A stretch of DNA of 25,358 nt from GCA-002282575 sp964416645. GTDB taxonomy: Bacteria; Pseudomonadota; Gammaproteobacteria; Thiomicrospirales; Thiomicrospiraceae. The DNA is taken from assembly GCA_964416645.1 (NCBI GenBank), contig CAYQEZ010000026.1:1-25358 (forward strand), in the 5' to 3' direction. The notes under the pieces were generated by a model, which was not told the DNA's origin, did no database searches, and saw only the letters and a list, made by a program, of their open reading frames with translations. The translations under genes were made by a program, and so were the position numbers. Shown here in pieces: positions 8,363 to 15,932 of this stretch; positions within the stretch are counted from its first letter, which is position 1, and each line of letters starts with the position of its first letter.

Positions 8363-9141
8363 CGAACAGGTAACATTCGACTTACTAAAAATCCAACAAA
8401 CAACAAGCTGACGATACTGGGTGCTACAGGCAAATCAAAGAACCACGAGAGTGCCAATCCGCCCATAATACCCGTTTGGCTGATGAACATGGCATTCATA
8501 ATCATCGATCGGGGAGAGCGACTGAATATTCTAGCGGTTGCCGCTGGGGTAATCAGTAGGGCTGTCATTAATAAAGCGCCAACCAGTTTAGTTGAGACCG
8601 CCACGACCACGGCGACTAAGACAGCAAGTAATAAAGTAATACGTTGGTTGTTAACGCCTGCTAGGTTGGCTAATTCAGCATTTAAGGTAGTTAACAATAG
8701 GGGACGCCAAAAATAACGAATGCTGGCTAAAATAGTGGCCGCCACTGCTGTTAGGATACCCAGATCCGTGTAGGTTAGATTGAGTAAATCGCCAAATAAA
8801 TACCCCATTAAATCGACACGAGCTTCGGGTAGTAGCGCAATGGCAAGCATACCTAGACCTAGGCTACTGTGCGCGGCTATAGCTAGTAAAGTATCGCTAC
8901 TGGTGTGTGGGCGCTGGTTGAGTAGGCTAATACTGACGGCGACGATGAGCGCAATCATCATCATACTTAAGCTGAGTGGTAATTGTAGCCACAAGCCGAT
9001 GGCAAGTCCAAGTAGGGTAGTGTGTGCTAAAGCATCGCCGACATAAGCCATGCGTCGCCAGAGCATAAAGGCACCAATGGGGGCAGTCATAAGGGTGGTG
9101 ATGAAGCCACCAATGAGTGCAATCAGTAAAAACTCAGGCAT
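8356..9141 (-). CDS. znuB: Zinc ABC transporter permease ZnuB
   Basis: This is the membrane subunit of the high-affinity zinc importer. The 261-residue protein is mostly hydrophobic, with about eight membrane segments typical of the ABC-3 permease family, and begins with the family-like MPEFLLIALIGG and RRMAYVGDALAHTTLLG motif (about residues 29-45). The start at 9141 is chosen because the ATG overlaps the end of znuC by 8 bases and opens at the first membrane helix; the frame runs upstream to 9246 inside znuC, but that part is not permease-like. It is translated with znuC. Its 3' end overlaps the M23 peptidase gene tail to tail by 7 bases. Confidence 0.93.
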   Translation of the reverse strand: MPEFLLIALIGGFITTLMTAPIGAFMLWRRMAYVGDALAHTTLLGLAIGLWLQLPLSLSMMMIALIVAVSISLLNQRPHTSSDTLLAIAAHSSLGLGMLAIALLPEARVDLMGYLFGDLLNLTYTDLGILTAVAATILASIRYFWRPLLLTTLNAELANLAGVNNQRITLLLAVLVAVVVAVSTKLVGALLMTALLITPAATARIFSRSPRSMIMNAMFISQTGIMGGLALSWFFDLPVAPSIVSLLFVGFLVSRMLPVRY

Positions 9142-9868
9142 GATGTCCGTGTCCACAGTGAGTGTGAGGCACAATGGCGTCTTGGTGGGCGCAAACAAAT
9201 CGCCGTTGATATTCTGGATGGTTGAGCAGCCTTTGAGGTGGACCATCGCAACAGATTCGTCCTTCAGATAAGGCGATAACCCGTTGGCTATAGCTCATGG
9301 CATGGGCAAGATCATGCGAAATCATTAAAATGGTCATTCCCTGTCGATGCAGTTTTTGCAATTGTTGATAGAAGTCATGCTGCGATTGCAAATCGAGTCC
9401 TTGTGTGGGTTCATCTAAAGCAAGCAGTTGCGGTTGATTGAGTAATGCTCGAGCCAGTAGTAATCGTTGCCATTGTCCGCCTGATAAGGTATGAATGGGT
9501 TGTTGTGCAAAGGTGTGGCATTGCCAAGTTTCCATCAATTGATCGAGCTGTTGTATCGATTGTGAAGCTGTTAAGTTGAGCATTAGAAACTCACGTACAC
9601 TGATGGGCAGTTGTGCGTTGGCATGCCAGCGTTGAGGAACATAGCCAATGCGTAATGCAGGTAGATGTGTAATGTCACCGCATTGATGTGGCATGAGTTT
9701 CAGTAGCAGACGAAGCAGTGTCGATTTTCCCGCACCATTCAAGCCGATTAAGCTAATGTATTCTCCAGCCTCTATACGAATATTCAGCGGTTCAAATAAG
9801 CGTTGACCATTGAAATGATGTTCTATTTGACGTGCTTCGATCAGCGGGGGATAATCGGCAGTTTGCAT
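9134..9868 (-). CDS. znuC: Zinc ABC transporter ATP-binding protein ZnuC
   Basis: The 244-residue ATPase powers zinc import through ZnuB. It shows Walker A GLNGAGKST (near residue 43), signature LSGGQWQR, Walker B LLALDEPTQGLD and the switch histidine in ISHDLAHA. The C-terminal tail is rich in His and Cys (HTHCGHGHHA), as often seen in zinc transporter ATPases and possibly metal-sensing. The upstream region lacks a good Shine-Dalgarno, so start 9868 rests on family alignment. It is transcribed away from znuA with only 28 bases between the two start codons. Confidence 0.95.
   Translation of the reverse strand: MQTADYPPLIEARQIEHHFNGQRLFEPLNIRIEAGEYISLIGLNGAGKSTLLRLLLKLMPHQCGDITHLPALRIGYVPQRWHANAQLPISVREFLMLNLTASQSIQQLDQLMETWQCHTFAQQPIHTLSGGQWQRLLLARALLNQPQLLALDEPTQGLDLQSQHDFYQQLQKLHRQGMTILMISHDLAHAMSYSQRVIALSEGRICCDGPPQRLLNHPEYQRRFVCAHQDAIVPHTHCGHGHHA
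9827..9855 (+). promoter_or_regulatory. Candidate znuA promoter inside the 5' end of znuC
   Basis: TTGACG (9827-9832), a 17-base spacer and GATAAT (9850-9855) point rightward to znuA. It lies within the znuC coding region because the znuA-znuC gap is too short for two promoters. No palindrome matching the usual Zur box was recognised. Confidence 0.5.
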
Positions 9869-9896
9869 TTAGGGCAACAATTCTTATAAAGGAAAA

Positions 9897-10832
9897 ATGA
9901 ATATGTTGTATTGTGCCAGAGTTTTTGCTTTGTTGGCAGGGGTTAGTGTCAGCTTGTGGGCAGTATCCGTGCAGGCGGTGACGGTGGTTGCTTCGATTCC
10001 GTCTTTAGCGATGTTATCGCAGAGTCTGTTGCAAGGTACGAATGGTGTTACTTTGGTGTTAGTGGATGGCAAGCAATCTCCACATGGGATGAGTTTACTT
10101 CCCTCACAGCGAGCGAGTTTGGAAAAAGCAGACCTTGTGTTATGGGTGGGTGAAGATTTTGAGTCTTGGTTAGTGAAGCCGTTAATGCAGTTGAAGCGTG
10201 GACAGCTCGCTATGCGAGACACGTCTGGTATTCAATTATTGCCCGCTACGGCAGTGCAGCAAGCAAAGATGCGTCAAAAAGCGGAGCAAATAAGTGGTCA
10301 TGATCATCACCATCATCAGGGTGCGTGGGATATGCATTTATGGCTAGATCCCATTATTGTGCAAGCCTATGTTGGTCATGTACGTGATGAGTTGATGATC
10401 AGAGATACTTCGAATGCCGAACAATATCGTCAGAATGCCAGTCAGCTGATTCGCGATATTCAACAAGCCGATGCGCGAGCCAAACAATTACTTCAGCCGA
10501 TGCTGGCAGAACCCCTACTGGTTATGCATGATGCATGGCGATATTTGTTTCGCCATTATGGTTTAATACAGGGCGCAATGGTGCAGAAAACGCCAGAGCA
10601 GTCTATTGGTGCTGCTTCGGTAGCACAATTGGAGCAGCGATTACGCAGCGGTGAATTACGATGCCTGTTGCGCGAGCCTCAGTTGGACCCTAAGGCGATG
10701 GATTGGCTGAAGAGTTTGGCGCCGAACTTGAACGAAGCTATGACAGATCCGTTAGGAAGTGCAAATTATTCAGGTGGTTATGCAGATTGGCTGTTAGATC
10801 AAGCAAAAGCGATCAGTAATTGCTTTAAGTAA
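9897..10832 (+). CDS. znuA: Periplasmic zinc-binding protein ZnuA
   Basis: The 311-residue cluster A-I solute-binding protein captures zinc in the periplasm and delivers it to ZnuB. A signal peptide spans about residues 1-27 (cleavage after VQA). Three expected zinc ligands are visible: His63 (SPHGM), His147 (DMHLWLDP) and His211 (MHDAW). A His-rich loop, His135-Asp-His-His-His-His140, sits between the first two and is typical of zinc rather than manganese proteins. AAAGGA precedes ATG 9897; a second ATG two codons on is possible. The divergent znuA / znuCB layout is standard for Gammaproteobacteria and Zur control would be expected. Confidence 0.95.
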   Translation: MNMLYCARVFALLAGVSVSLWAVSVQAVTVVASIPSLAMLSQSLLQGTNGVTLVLVDGKQSPHGMSLLPSQRASLEKADLVLWVGEDFESWLVKPLMQLKRGQLAMRDTSGIQLLPATAVQQAKMRQKAEQISGHDHHHHQGAWDMHLWLDPIIVQAYVGHVRDELMIRDTSNAEQYRQNASQLIRDIQQADARAKQLLQPMLAEPLLVMHDAWRYLFRHYGLIQGAMVQKTPEQSIGAASVAQLEQRLRSGELRCLLREPQLDPKAMDWLKSLAPNLNEAMTDPLGSANYSGGYADWLLDQAKAISNCFK

Positions 10833-10890
10833 TAGCTCGGTCAAATTAATCGCAAGGTGACTAAGGTTTCTGATGGGTTAGGGGTCTGGG

Positions 10891-10936
10891 GGAAGGGGTA
10901 GGTTGGTTATTTTCTGGACAGGTAAAAACCCCTTCC
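10891..10936. repeat. Inverted repeat downstream of znuA
   Basis: GGAAGGGGT (10891-10899) pairs perfectly with ACCCCTTCC (10928-10936) across a 28-base loop. There is no T-tract after it, so terminator function is doubtful. The 234 bases between znuA and sufB hold no gene but contain this hairpin, a second one, an 11-base direct repeat and the IscR-type box. Confidence 0.6.
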
Positions 10937-10957
10937 ACCAGTCAAAAAATAATTTGG

Positions 10958-10996
10958 AAAATCTAAAAACAAAGCAACGCGGTTTTTAGAGATTTT
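10958..10996. repeat. Second inverted repeat upstream of sufB
   Basis: AAAATCTAAAAAC (10958-10970) pairs with GTTTTTAGAGATTTT (10982-10996) with a two-base bulge and an 11-base loop. ATTTTCTGGAC occurs directly repeated at 10909-10919 and 10992-11002. It could end the znuA transcript, since short T-runs lie in and after the right arm. Confidence 0.55.
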
Positions 10997-11012
10997 CTGG
11001 ACTTTTAGGGTA

Positions 11013-11037
11013 ATAGTTGACTAAAATAGTCAACTAT
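11013..11037 (+). promoter_or_regulatory. IscR type 1-like operator upstream of the suf operon
   Basis: A perfect 13-bp inverted repeat (11011-11023 and 11027-11039, spacer AAA) contains ATAGTTGACT-AAAA-TAGTCAACTAT. By eye it fits every position of the published IscR type 1 consensus (ATASYYGACT RWWWY AGTCRRSTAT). A weak promoter (TGGACT 10998-11003, 18 bases, TAAAAT 11022-11027) overlaps it, which would give repression by Fe-S-loaded IscR. The regulator gene is not in this window. Confidence 0.8.
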
Positions 11038-11066
11038 TAATGAACGGATGATGTTAGGAGTTGACG

Positions 11067-12548
11067 GTGCAAACACAAGTTGAAATTGAAGACTTGTTAG
11101 GGGCGCAGTCCACCTATAAGGAAGGTTTTGTAACCCGCACCTTGGTGGAGACCTTTGCTAAGGGGTTAAATGAGTCGGTAGTGCGTGCAATTTCGGCGAA
11201 AAAGAACGAGCCTCAGTGGATGTTGGACTTTCGTTTAAAAGCCTATGCGCATTGGTTAACACTGTCTGAACCTCATTGGGCTAAAGCGACCTATGTACCA
11301 TTAGATTACCAAGATTATAGCTATTATTCAGCTCCTCAATGCGCTAGCTGTACCAGTGATACTTGTGCCAGTGCTGGTGCGGTGTCACAAGAACCCGAAA
11401 TTGATCCTGAAGTAGCGAAGGCATTTGCTGCTTTAGGTATTCATTTGGGCGCTGAAGGAGAAGAGGCAGAGATTGCGGTTGATGCGATTTTTGATTCGGT
11501 ATCGGTTTCAACCACTAAATCACGAGCATTGCTGGAAAAATATGGTGTTATTTTCTGTTCTTTCTCTGACGCCGTACAACATCATCCCGAATTGGTACAA
11601 AAATATCTAGGCACAGTCGTGCCTCATTACGATAACTTTTTTGCGTGTTTGAACGCGGCTGTGGCTTCTGATGGTACTTTTGTTTACATCCCGAAAGGTG
11701 TGACTTGTCCTGTGCCTTTATCGACTTACTTCCGCATTAACGAAGCGAAAACAGGTCAGTTCGAGCGTACTATTGTGATTGCCGATGAGGGCAGTTCGGT
11801 TAGCTATATCGAAGGGTGTTCTGCGCCTGTGCGTGATAGCTATCAATTACATGCTGCTGTGGTAGAAGTGATTGTGCATAGCGACGCTGAAGTGAAGTAT
11901 TCGACGGTGCAAAATTGGTACCCTGGTGATGAAAATTGTGCAGGGGGTATTTTAAATTTCGTTACCAAGCGCGGCGTTTGTAAAGGAGCGCGTAGCAAGT
12001 TGTCATGGACGCAAGCGGAAACGGGTTCGGCGATTACCTGGAAATATCCCAGCTGCGTACTAGAAGGTGATGATAGTGTTGGTGAGTTCTATTCGGTAGC
12101 CTTGACCAATCGTCGCCAGCAAGCGGATACGGGCACGAAAATGATCCATATTGGTAAGCGTACCAAGAGTACCATTATTTCTAAAGGAATTAGTGCGGGC
12201 AAGAGCGAAAACGTCTACCGTGGTTTGGTCAAAATTTTACCCACGGCCGAAGGGGCGCGTAACTTCACTCAGTGTGATTCGATGTTGATTGGCAAAACCT
12301 GCGGTGCGCATACCTTCCCTTATTTGGAAGTGCAAAATGCCACCGCACAAGTAGAACATGAGGCCACGACATCCAATGTCGGTGAAGATCAATTATTCTA
12401 CTGTGCGCAACGCGGTATTCGTGAAGAAGATGCGATTTCGATGATTGTGAATGGCTTTTGTAAAGAAGTCTTTCAGAAGCTGCCGTTAGAGTTTGCCGTC
12501 GAAGCAGAGAAGTTGTTGGCGATTAGTTTAGAGGGTAGCGTTGGCTAA
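11067..12548 (+). CDS. sufB: Fe-S cluster assembly scaffold protein SufB
   Basis: SufB with SufC and SufD forms the scaffold on which new Fe-S clusters are built. The 493-residue product is collinear with E. coli SufB through most of its length, including the GTFVYIPKGV, CSAPVRDSYQLHAAVVEV and SMIVNGFCKEVF segments. Cys403 in NFTQCDSML corresponds to the E. coli Cys405 needed for cluster assembly. A short Cys-rich stretch (CASCTSDTCAS, about 92-102) has a counterpart in E. coli. GTG 11067 is preferred because AGGAG ends six bases before it; the TTG at 11061 abuts AGGAG directly and has no spacing. It is the first gene of sufBCDS, under an IscR-type box. Confidence 0.96.
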   Translation: MQTQVEIEDLLGAQSTYKEGFVTRTLVETFAKGLNESVVRAISAKKNEPQWMLDFRLKAYAHWLTLSEPHWAKATYVPLDYQDYSYYSAPQCASCTSDTCASAGAVSQEPEIDPEVAKAFAALGIHLGAEGEEAEIAVDAIFDSVSVSTTKSRALLEKYGVIFCSFSDAVQHHPELVQKYLGTVVPHYDNFFACLNAAVASDGTFVYIPKGVTCPVPLSTYFRINEAKTGQFERTIVIADEGSSVSYIEGCSAPVRDSYQLHAAVVEVIVHSDAEVKYSTVQNWYPGDENCAGGILNFVTKRGVCKGARSKLSWTQAETGSAITWKYPSCVLEGDDSVGEFYSVALTNRRQQADTGTKMIHIGKRTKSTIISKGISAGKSENVYRGLVKILPTAEGARNFTQCDSMLIGKTCGAHTFPYLEVQNATAQVEHEATTSNVGEDQLFYCAQRGIREEDAISMIVNGFCKEVFQKLPLEFAVEAEKLLAISLEGSVG

Positions 12549-12562
12549 CTCAAACCGATTAC

Positions 12563-12659
12563 GCGGCATAATTGCGTTGTCGCTGCGATGCTCGAACAGC
12601 GTCATGTACTGATGTACACTCCTTGTTCTGTGCGTCTTGCGCCTAGCACTTAAAGCCGC
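12563..12659. repeat. Imperfect palindromic element between sufB and sufC
   Basis: The 147-base sufB-sufC gap is unusually long for a tight suf operon. It holds nested inverted repeats: GCGGC (12563) with GCCGC (12655-12659), GAACA (12594-12598) with TGTTC (12624-12628), and a core TGTAC-TGAT-GTACA (12605-12618). This resembles a small dispersed repeat or mRNA stem-loop; no second copy was seen in the window. Confidence 0.5.
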
Positions 12660-12695
12660 TCATGACGGTTTTATAGATTTCATTGAGGAATAAAA

Positions 12696-13442
12696 ATGTT
12701 ACTAGAAGTTGAAAACCTACAAGCCACTGTTGCTGAAAAAGATGTTTTGCGCGGACTGAATTTAAGCATTAAAGCCGGTGAAGTTCACGCCATTATGGGA
12801 CCTAATGGGGCGGGTAAAAGCTCGTTAGCGTCTGTGTTGGCGGGTCGTGAAGATTACGAAGTGACGGGTGGTAGTGCTAGCTTGAACGGTGAAGATTTAC
12901 TCGATATGGATCCCGAGGCCCGTGCTCAAGCAGGGTTGTTTTTAGCTTTTCAATACCCGGTCGAAATTCCTGGTGTGAGCAATAAATTATTTTTGCAGAC
13001 CGCCGTGAATGCAGTACGCAGCGCAAAAGGTTTGCCTGAATTGGATAGCTATGAGTTTGCTCAACTGGTGCAGGCGAAAATGAAACTGTTGGGGATGCGT
13101 CAAGAGTTTTTAGAGCGCGATGTGAATGTCGGCTTTTCGGGTGGTGAGAAAAAACGCAACGATATGTTGCAAATGGCGCTGTTAGAGCCAAGCTTGTGTA
13201 TCTTGGATGAAACTGATTCTGGTTTGGATATTGACGCGCTGAAAGCGGTAGCACAGGGTGTGAATGCCATGCGTTCGCTGGATCGTGGCTTTGTGTTGGT
13301 TACCCACTATCAGCGTTTGCTCGAATATGTTGCACCAGATGTGATTCATATTTTGTATCAAGGTCGCATTGTTAAGTCGGGCGGTATGGAGTTGGTGGCA
13401 CAGATTGAGGAGTTAGGCTATGACGCACTCGCCGCTGCTTAA
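12696..13442 (+). CDS. sufC: Fe-S cluster assembly ATPase SufC
   Basis: SufC is an ABC-type soluble ATPase whose ATP-driven dimerisation reshapes the SufB-SufD scaffold. The 248-residue product shows Walker A GPNGAGKSS (35-43), Q-loop FQYP, the SufC-type signature FSGGEKKRN, Walker B CILDETDSGLD and the switch His in VTHYQR. GAGGAA lies before ATG 12696. Its last 23 bases overlap the start of sufD, indicating coupled translation. Confidence 0.97.
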   Translation: MLLEVENLQATVAEKDVLRGLNLSIKAGEVHAIMGPNGAGKSSLASVLAGREDYEVTGGSASLNGEDLLDMDPEARAQAGLFLAFQYPVEIPGVSNKLFLQTAVNAVRSAKGLPELDSYEFAQLVQAKMKLLGMRQEFLERDVNVGFSGGEKKRNDMLQMALLEPSLCILDETDSGLDIDALKAVAQGVNAMRSLDRGFVLVTHYQRLLEYVAPDVIHILYQGRIVKSGGMELVAQIEELGYDALAAA

Positions 13443-14694
13443 TCCTGACCAGCAGGCGCAACAGCGTTTACAGACATTACTGAGCGATTGGCAAGCAACG
13501 CGTTCAGTCGGTGTCGCGCAGCAAGAGGCGCTGCGGGGTTTTGCGCAAGCAGCGCTGCCGACAGCAAGAGATGAAGACTGGAAATATACGCGTCTGACCG
13601 GCTTTTGGAAGCTACCATTGCGATGGGCTAATGAGCAAGTAGCGTCATCGCTCACTTTGCCTCAGTTAAGTCTTCCCGATAATGCTATTCAGTTGGTTTG
13701 GGTTAACGGACAGTTCAGTGAGCGTCTGTCGAGTTCATTAAACGACTTGCCATCGGGCCTGACAGTACAGATTGATTCTGCAGCAACTCGGTTGCCACAA
13801 CCTTTCGCTGGTGACACTTTGGCCGCTATGGCGATTGCGGGATTGAGTTCTCAGCTGGTGATTGAAGTTGCTAAAAATCAACGCATCGAACGTCCGATTG
13901 TTGTGCGCTGTTTTGGTGAAGCTGGGGTTGGTCAGTCGCTAGCCTTGTCAGTCACCTTAGGACAAAGTGCAGAACTGACATTGATTGAAGTGATGGGTGG
14001 TGCGTCTGATGGTGCGATCTTCATGCATTCGCAGTTGGACGTGTCTGACAATGCGCAGTTGACGCATTTATTGTGGCACGATTTAGCCGATTCTGCTTAT
14101 AGCTTTGGCTGGAGAACAGCGAGTCTTCAGCGCGATGCGCGTTTGATACAACGTTCACTGATGACGAGTGGTCTGTTATCGCGTCAACATTTCAGTGTGA
14201 ATGTGTTGGGCGAAAATGCCGAATCGAATATGGCGATGGGTGTGGTGGCTTTGGCAAAACAAACAATGGATGTGCGTACCCATACGCGTCATGCTTGTTT
14301 GAATGCACGCTCTGAACAGCTGCATCGGTTTGCGGTGGGCGGTAATGCCAATGGTGTATTCCACGGTGATATTTTGGTTGAAGAAAGTGCTGATAAAACC
14401 GATGCCAATATGGCAACCAATAACCTGCTACTGTCACCAACAGCGCAAGCGAATAGCAAACCACAGTTAGAAATTTATGCTGATGATGTGCGCTGTACTC
14501 ATGGTGTGACCAGTGGCAGCTTGGATGAAGGGCAAATTTTCTATCTGCGCGCACGCGGTATTCCTGAAGCGACAGCACGACTGATGATTTCAGCTGCGTT
14601 TGCGCAGGCTTCCTTGTCTGATGTGGCGGTTGCTGAAGTGGCTGATGCTTGGCAATCAATCATTCAGCAAAAATTGACCGAGGCAATGACTTAA
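13420..14694 (+). CDS. sufD: Fe-S cluster assembly protein SufD
   Basis: SufD is the SufB paralogue in the SufB-C2-D complex and is thought to help iron acquisition. The 424-residue product (423 in E. coli) has a variable N-terminal helical region with DEDWKYTRL (about 46-54), a beta-helix core, and the conserved C-terminal part CTHGVTSGSLDEGQIFYLRARG with the following helix. Cys and His in CTHG match the residues needed at the SufB-SufD interface. AGGAG 8 bases upstream supports ATG 13420, inside the sufC end. Its stop shares one base with the sufS start. Confidence 0.95.
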   Translation: MTHSPLLNPDQQAQQRLQTLLSDWQATRSVGVAQQEALRGFAQAALPTARDEDWKYTRLTGFWKLPLRWANEQVASSLTLPQLSLPDNAIQLVWVNGQFSERLSSSLNDLPSGLTVQIDSAATRLPQPFAGDTLAAMAIAGLSSQLVIEVAKNQRIERPIVVRCFGEAGVGQSLALSVTLGQSAELTLIEVMGGASDGAIFMHSQLDVSDNAQLTHLLWHDLADSAYSFGWRTASLQRDARLIQRSLMTSGLLSRQHFSVNVLGENAESNMAMGVVALAKQTMDVRTHTRHACLNARSEQLHRFAVGGNANGVFHGDILVEESADKTDANMATNNLLLSPTAQANSKPQLEIYADDVRCTHGVTSGSLDEGQIFYLRARGIPEATARLMISAAFAQASLSDVAVAEVADAWQSIIQQKLTEAMT

Positions 14695-15893
14695 TGTTGT
14701 CCATTCGTGACCAGTTTCCGATTTTCCATCATCAGCCAGACTTGGTGTGGTTGGATAGTGCCAGTAGTACGCAAAAGCCGAGTTCGGTGATTGAAACGGC
14801 GCAGCGTTTTTACGAAACGGGTTATTCCAATATTCATCGCGGATTGTACCCGTTAAGTGAGCGTGCAACAGCAGACTTTGAAGCAACGCGCGATTTGGTG
14901 AAAGGCTTTGTGAACGCTGCTGAGCGTGAAGAAATTGTCTTCACTACGGGCACAACGCAAAGTATAAATCTGGTCGCAGCAGGGTTGGGTAAGTTACTGG
15001 CTGCGGGTGATTCGGTACTGATTACTGAAATGGAGCATCATGCCAATATCGTGCCTTGGCAGTTATTGGCAGATAAAGGCATTGCCGTTAAAGCGATTCG
15101 ATTAGCCGATAACGGTGAATTGTTGTTGGACAGTTTAGAATCGCAACTCACACCAGATGTTAAAGTTTTTGCCTTTACCGCGGTTTCTAATGCCTTGGGT
15201 ACGGTAAACCCTGTTGCTGATATGATCGTGCGTGTCAGAGCTATTCGTCCTGATATGATTATCTTGGTTGATGCTGCGCAAGCCATAGCGCATATGCCAA
15301 TTGATGTACAGGCTTGGGATTGTGATTTTTTGGTCTTTTCGGGACACAAACTTTACGGTCCAACTGGGGTGGGTGTGCTTTACGGTAAACGCGTTTGGTT
15401 ACAAGCTTTGCCGCCTTACATGGGTGGGGGTGATATGATTCGCACAGTAACGCTAGAAAAAACAACGTTTAACGATATTCCTTACAAATTTGAAGCGGGT
15501 ACACCGAATATCGAAGGGGTATTGGCGTTAGCACCAGCGATTGCCTTTGTCGAATCTTTAGGATGGTCAGCTATCATGGCGCATGAGCAAGCCTTGCTGG
15601 CGCAAGCAACTCAGGCGTTGCAACAGATTGATGGTCTACGTATTGTTGGCACGGCGGCACATAAAGAGGCGGTGGTCTCTTTCATTGTCGATGGGGTGCA
15701 TCCCTCTGATATGGCGACTTTATTGGGCTATGAGCAGATTTGTTTGCGTGCCAGTCATCATTGCGCACAGCCAGTGATGCAACGCTATCAAGTTCCCTCG
15801 ACGGTGCGAGCTTCTTTTGCCGTTTATAATCAGTCGAGTGATATTGATAAGTTGGTAGCAGGAGTAGAGATGGCTATAGGTATGCTACGCTAG
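14694..15893 (+). CDS. sufS: Cysteine desulfurase SufS
   Basis: SufS is a PLP enzyme that takes sulfur from cysteine and passes it as persulfide to Fe-S assembly. The 399-residue product carries the PLP lysine Lys219 in FSGHKLYGP, the ATTENTION-loop-type GGDMI segment, and the catalytic Cys357 in SHHCAQP of the group II desulfurases. The start at 14694 overlaps the sufD stop (TAATG) and begins at MLSIRDQFPIF, the usual N-terminus; the frame opens further upstream at 14649 inside sufD without support. No sufE or sufU partner gene is present, so the sulfur acceptor must be encoded elsewhere. The stop lies in a hairpin. Confidence 0.95.
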   Translation: MLSIRDQFPIFHHQPDLVWLDSASSTQKPSSVIETAQRFYETGYSNIHRGLYPLSERATADFEATRDLVKGFVNAAEREEIVFTTGTTQSINLVAAGLGKLLAAGDSVLITEMEHHANIVPWQLLADKGIAVKAIRLADNGELLLDSLESQLTPDVKVFAFTAVSNALGTVNPVADMIVRVRAIRPDMIILVDAAQAIAHMPIDVQAWDCDFLVFSGHKLYGPTGVGVLYGKRVWLQALPPYMGGGDMIRTVTLEKTTFNDIPYKFEAGTPNIEGVLALAPAIAFVESLGWSAIMAHEQALLAQATQALQQIDGLRIVGTAAHKEAVVSFIVDGVHPSDMATLLGYEQICLRASHHCAQPVMQRYQVPSTVRASFAVYNQSSDIDKLVAGVEMAIGMLR

Positions 15894-15932
15894 CAGCTTG
15901 CTAGCGTAGCTAAGTTATCTGCTTTATTTTTT
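15884..15932 (+). terminator. Hairpin at the end of the suf operon
   Basis: A perfect 12-bp stem (GCTACGCTAGCA 15884-15895, TGCTAGCGTAGC 15899-15910) with a 3-base loop includes the sufS stop. The T-rich run (15923-15932) comes 12 bases later rather than directly, so it may work as a weak terminator or mRNA 3' end protector. The convergent LysR gene ends at 15924. Confidence 0.55.

Noticed and set aside
9134..9271. Extension of znuB upstream to 9246
   Set aside because: The extra 35 residues overlap the C-terminus of znuC and are not membrane-like; ATG 9141 overlaps the znuC stop in the usual coupled way.
11061..11066. TTG 11061 as start of sufB
   Set aside because: AGGAG ends directly at 11060, leaving no spacing; GTG 11067 has the right spacing.
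14192..14659. 155-codon open frame on the minus strand within sufD
   Set aside because: It is rich in His, Gln and Tyr, matches no fold and lies opposite conserved SufD codons.
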